The notes under the pieces: model-generated
The model's database searches: none
What the model saw: the letters and a program-made list of their open reading frames with translations, nothing else
What the model was told of the DNA's origin: nothing
Source: Prochlorococcus marinus str. MIT 9201
GTDB taxonomy: Bacteria > Cyanobacteriota > Cyanobacteriia > PCC-6307 > Cyanobiaceae
DNA length: 64,000 bases
Reading direction: 5' to 3'
Assembly (NCBI RefSeq): GCF_000759955.1
Contig: NZ_JNAL01000016.1
Span: 24,909-88,908, forward strand
Position numbers and translations under genes: made by a program
Shown: one piece after another, positions 61,243 to 64,000 of the stretch
How positions within the stretch are numbered: position 1 is the first letter of the stretch
Layout: each line of letters opens with the position of its first letter

Positions 61243-62579
61243 TTATCAAAGCCTTCTTGCATATCTTTCTCATTTAGATTTCTGCCGATAAAAACAAGTT
61301 GATTTCTACGAGGTTCGTTACCCCATTCTTTGTCGGGTTGTGCAGTAAATAACATGTGTACCCCTTGGAAAACGATTCTCCTTGGGTTTCCTGAGTAACT
61401 TATGAAACCTTTAGTCCTGAATATATCCACCCCTTTTTCTGAGAGAAGTCTTCCCATCCAGGTATTTAGTTTTTCTGGGTCAACATCTCCAAAACGCTCT
61501 ATAGCAATTGAGCTTACTTCATCATCATGTTCATGCTCTGCTTGCCAGAACCTTTCAGTATTAAATTGAATCTCTTTATTTTCGATACATTTAATGACTT
61601 TCATATTGAATTCTTTAGCAGTGTGCTGTGTAAACAAACCTATTTTTGTTGGTTTTTCTATGTTCATGATGAAAGATTTATTTCCTTTATCTTCCAATTT
61701 GAGATTTATATGTTCTCCATATGGGATGGTATTTCCAGGATTTAAACTATTAGCTTTTTCTGCATAAAGTCTTACGGAGGATTCAGCACCATCTTTAAGT
61801 TCTTCTTCACTCTCACCTTGGTTAACTAGAGCTACTAATGACATTTCTGGATCCGGTCCTTCTTCTAGCATTAATTTATATTTACCTGCATCAAGATCGT
61901 AAACACCTGTCCATTCAAAAGGATATTCTGGTTCAAGGAATGTTGGCCTGCGTTTAAGGATCTGATCAAGATCAAATGCGCTTAGATTTAAGACTGTTTC
62001 AATTGGTACATTGGCATTCTGGGCTCGAATAATTCGAGTCATTCGATTCATATCTCTTAATCTCGATTCAAGAATATCTAGTGCATCGTCAGAGACTAAA
62101 TCAGTTTTATTAAGGACAAGAACATCTGCAAATGCCACTTGTTCTGAACTTTCATCACTCCTTCCAAGTTGCTGATCAATATGAGCAGCATCAACTAAAG
62201 TTACAATTCCATCAAGAGTAAATTCAGAACTAATTTCTTCGTCCATGAAAAATGTCTGAGCAACTGGCCCTGGATCTGCTAATCCTGTCGTTTCTACTAA
62301 AACATAGTCAAATTTATCTCTTCTCTTCATAAGGTTGCCAAGGACTCTTATTAAATCGCCGCGAACAGTACAACAAATGCACCCGTTTGACATCTCAAAA
62401 ACTTCTTCATCGGCATTAATTACCAGCCCTTGATCTATACCAACTTCACCGTATTCATTCTCAATTACGGCTATTCTTTTCCCATGCTCTTCACTAAGTA
62501 TTCTATTAAGTAAAGTAGTCTTCCCTGAACCTAGGAATCCAGTGAGGATGGTTACGGGAACTTTATCTTTAATGCTCAT
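61230..62579 (-). CDS. CobW/COG0523-family G3E GTPase (putative zinc metallochaperone) with an inserted extra domain
   Basis: COG0523 GTPases deliver metals to client proteins. Seen: 449 residues. Walker A is GFLGSGKTTLL (14-24), the metal motif is GCICC (66-70), ETTGLADPGP is switch-like, and NKTD (157-160) gives GTP specificity. Residues about 221-324 (FEWTG to FTQHTAKEF) are an extra domain that also occurs in the ZnuA-like protein next door. The CobW C-terminal domain follows (about 350-449), with an EHEHDDE acidic/His run. A Fur-like palindrome lies about 50 bases upstream. Zinc rather than cobalt is inferred from context. Confidence 0.92.
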   Translation of the reverse strand: MSIKDKVPVTILTGFLGSGKTTLLNRILSEEHGKRIAVIENEYGEVGIDQGLVINADEEVFEMSNGCICCTVRGDLIRVLGNLMKRRDKFDYVLVETTGLADPGPVAQTFFMDEEISSEFTLDGIVTLVDAAHIDQQLGRSDESSEQVAFADVLVLNKTDLVSDDALDILESRLRDMNRMTRIIRAQNANVPIETVLNLSAFDLDQILKRRPTFLEPEYPFEWTGVYDLDAGKYKLMLEEGPDPEMSLVALVNQGESEEELKDGAESSVRLYAEKANSLNPGNTIPYGEHINLKLEDKGNKSFIMNIEKPTKIGLFTQHTAKEFNMKVIKCIENKEIQFNTERFWQAEHEHDDEVSSIAIERFGDVDPEKLNTWMGRLLSEKGVDIFRTKGFISYSGNPRRIVFQGVHMLFTAQPDKEWGNEPRRNQLVFIGRNLNEKDMQEGFDKCLI

Positions 62580-62629
62580 TTACTGATTTTTACTAAATAA
62601 ACAATAGTTCAATAATAGTAATAATAAGA

Positions 62630-62648
62630 AATGAAAACCGTTTTTATT
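62630..62648. promoter_or_regulatory. candidate Zur/Fur-type operator upstream of the CobW-like GTPase
   Basis: AATGAAAACCGTTTTTATT is a 19-base palindrome with one non-matching pair (a G/T pair) and a central C. Its core TGAAAAC-C-GTTTTTA fits the 7-1-7 Fur-family operator layout. It lies in the 77-base gap between the znuA stop and the GTPase start, 51 bases before the ATG. Palindrome is seen; Zur binding is inferred from gene content. Confidence 0.5.
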
Positions 62649-62656
62649 AGAAAAAT

Positions 62657-64000
62657 TTAATCTGAAAGTTTGTACCATTCAGACTCAAGATTGGAGCCAG
62701 ATTCTTTATCGCAGCTTCCACCTAAAGAATCAACAATTGTACAAGTGTTGTGAACGGCTACTGAAACCGTATTACCATCCATCATCAATCCATCAACGAA
62801 TATTTGATTAGAAGCTAAAGGTACTGAACTTTGTCTACTTAAGTTTCTTAATAATTTAGATGCTGGAATTTGTTCAGGAAATATTGCCTGAACTTTCTCT
62901 TCATCTAACATTTTTAAAGTAGAACTTATGTTTTCTGGTCTTAAGCTTGAGGAGTCTCCAAGAAAGTCAAGTAAACTAATGGTTTCAAAACCAAATGCAT
63001 CGCCGTAGTATTCCATTGCTTTGTGTTTAGAGACAATTACTCTATTTTCCTCAGGAATAGAGCTTACTTGTTCGATGATCCAACTATCTAAACCTTCTAA
63101 GAGTGAATCCGCTTGTTTAAATCTTTCACTTATTAATTTTCTGTCCCCCCTATTAAAAACTGAAATATCTTTCTTTAAATTTTTGCTTATAATATTTCCC
63201 ATTTTTATGATGTTGTGTGGATCATGCCATACATGTGGATCTAGACCTCCATGGTCATGATGGTGATGATGTCCCTCTCCTTCGTCTGGTACTTGTGCTA
63301 TCGGTTCGACATCACTATTTAAAACGTCTTTAAAAAAGTGTTGAGTTGCTTCAAACTCAAAAGGCATGTGTTCAGTAAAAAATATATATTGACCATCTTC
63401 TTTGATATCCACATTAAAAACAGTGCTTTCTTTTCTTTGATCAAAGTTAAGAATAAAAGCCTTATTACTTGCGATCAGAGTGCCATTATTTTTTCTGCTT
63501 ATTGAGTCCTTAGATCCTAATAATTCTTTAGCTAAATCTTCAGACCCCTCTATATCATTAGATTTCAGAATTACCATCTTCATTGCAGGATCTGCATATT
63601 CGCCATCGACTTTTTCAAATGACCATTTGTAAGAACCCTTAGAAAGCTGGAATTTACCTGCCCATTCGAAAGCACCCTCAGCATGATCATCATGTCCACC
63701 ATGGTCTGAATGATCATCATGACCTCCATGATCAGAATGATCATCTACCTTAGCTGAATGTTTAGCATGATCATCATGTCCACCATGGTCTGAATGATCA
63801 TCATGACCTCCATGATCAGAATGATCGTCTACGTCTATTGCACTAACACCTACAACAACAGTATTCTTTTTATTTTCCCAATTTCTCATGCTTGGAGTCA
63901 TTTCTTTACCAAGAGTAAATACTTTGTCTGCTTTATTCAGTAATTGAGCTTGCCTTGGATTGATCTTTAAGTCATGAACATCCTGTTTTCTATCTACTAA
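62657..64000 (-). CDS. znuA: ZnuA-like zinc ABC transporter substrate-binding protein, partial
   Basis: Periplasmic zinc-capture protein. Seen: the frame is open to the window edge, so the N-terminus and signal peptide are missing. The first visible part (DVHDLKINPRQAQLLNKAD) is the usual ZnuA N-domain. Then come a His/Asp-rich loop (63681-63832) and an extra domain (about 63355-63668). A second His cluster (GHHHHHDHGG) is followed by DPHVWHDPHN, the ZnuA metal motif, and the C-domain with VIVSKHKAMEYYG. A C-terminal Cys pair appears as NTCTIV and GGSCDK. The cluster with a CobW-type GTPase supports zinc. Confidence 0.92.
   Translation of the reverse strand, partial: LVDRKQDVHDLKINPRQAQLLNKADKVFTLGKEMTPSMRNWENKKNTVVVGVSAIDVDDHSDHGGHDDHSDHGGHDDHAKHSAKVDDHSDHGGHDDHSDHGGHDDHAEGAFEWAGKFQLSKGSYKWSFEKVDGEYADPAMKMVILKSNDIEGSEDLAKELLGSKDSISRKNNGTLIASNKAFILNFDQRKESTVFNVDIKEDGQYIFFTEHMPFEFEATQHFFKDVLNSDVEPIAQVPDEGEGHHHHHDHGGLDPHVWHDPHNIIKMGNIISKNLKKDISVFNRGDRKLISERFKQADSLLEGLDSWIIEQVSSIPEENRVIVSKHKAMEYYGDAFGFETISLLDFLGDSSSLRPENISSTLKMLDEEKVQAIFPEQIPASKLLRNLSRQSSVPLASNQIFVDGLMMDGNTVSVAVHNTCTIVDSLGGSCDKESGSNLESEWYKLSD
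63681..63832. repeat. 68-base direct repeat encoding His/Asp-rich segments of ZnuA
   Basis: 63681-63748 and 63765-63832 are identical at 67 of 68 positions, with a period of 84 bases (28 residues). Each unit encodes two copies of a DDHSDHGGH-like block. The repeat is in frame and makes the metal-binding loop of the ZnuA-like protein. Confidence 0.95.

Noticed and set aside
63681..63832. Direct repeats that might be taken for a small CRISPR array
   Set aside because: The repeats are in frame, encode His/Asp-rich protein and are only two copies; there is no leader or cas gene.

Overview
The window is a gene-dense, AT-rich stretch of a cyanobacterial chromosome, and everything points to high-light-adapted Prochlorococcus. 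Gaps are very short. Photosynthesis genes present are petG, petH, chlI, a c-type cytochrome, a lycopene cyclase and crtE; the clock kinase sasA is also here. The small RNA Yfr1 sits between a guaB-type gene and trxA, its usual place in marine picocyanobacteria. I see no insertion sequence, prophage, integrase or CRISPR array. Most of the window is core genome.

Layout. 1-5 kb: a leftward operon lysA-cdaA-uppS-bioB-trhO (trhO cut by the window edge). 5-10 kb: rimI, clpC, a GldA-like dehydrogenase and an alpha/beta hydrolase. 10-12.6 kb: cdsA and an Orn/Lys/Arg-decarboxylase-family gene broken by a -1 frameshift in a short A-run. 12.6-20 kb: an ABC1 kinase, a RodZ-like HTH protein, malQ, prs, two unassigned genes, sasA and tRNA-Glu(UUC). 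20-28.6 kb: a START protein, petH with a membrane anchor in place of a phycobilisome linker, the oxidative pentose phosphate pair zwf-opcA, cobB, a PAP2-like protein, crtE and folD. 28.7-39.3 kb: a PgpH-type HD phosphohydrolase, leuA, a GH57 branching enzyme, crtL, gyrA and guaB3. 39.3-46.5 kb: yfr1, trxA, hisH, rsmD, petG, cytochrome c, a SpoU methyltransferase, chlI, ruvC, a 5-formyl-THF cyclo-ligase, sufE and hom. 46.5-54.5 kb: a two-gene piece of a peptide-type ABC transporter, an exported DUF1400 hydrolase, an MFS transporter, a PfkB kinase, small hypotheticals and a pentapeptide-repeat protein. 54.6-58.5 kb: a cupin-like gene and the ATP-grasp/alpha-E/transglutaminase operon. 58.6-60.2 kb: several small cysteine-bearing proteins and the only gap longer than 300 bases. 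60.2-64 kb: a zinc-homeostasis cluster of a ZnuA-type binding protein, a CobW/COG0523 GTPase and a WD40 protein.

The most interesting region is the zinc cluster. A domain of about 105 residues appears to be shared between the ZnuA-like binding protein and the CobW-like GTPase, inserted in the middle of each. The ZnuA copy follows a His/Asp-rich tandem repeat. A Fur/Zur-like palindrome lies just upstream of the GTPase gene, and the WD40 gene overlaps the GTPase gene's 3' end. Together these look like a coordinated zinc capture and allocation module with a common metal-responsive domain. Other points are the membrane-anchored PetH, a one-base variant in the conserved Yfr1 motif, the decarboxylase frameshift, a complete c-di-AMP synthesis and breakdown gene pair, and the ATP-grasp/alpha-E/transglutaminase operon.
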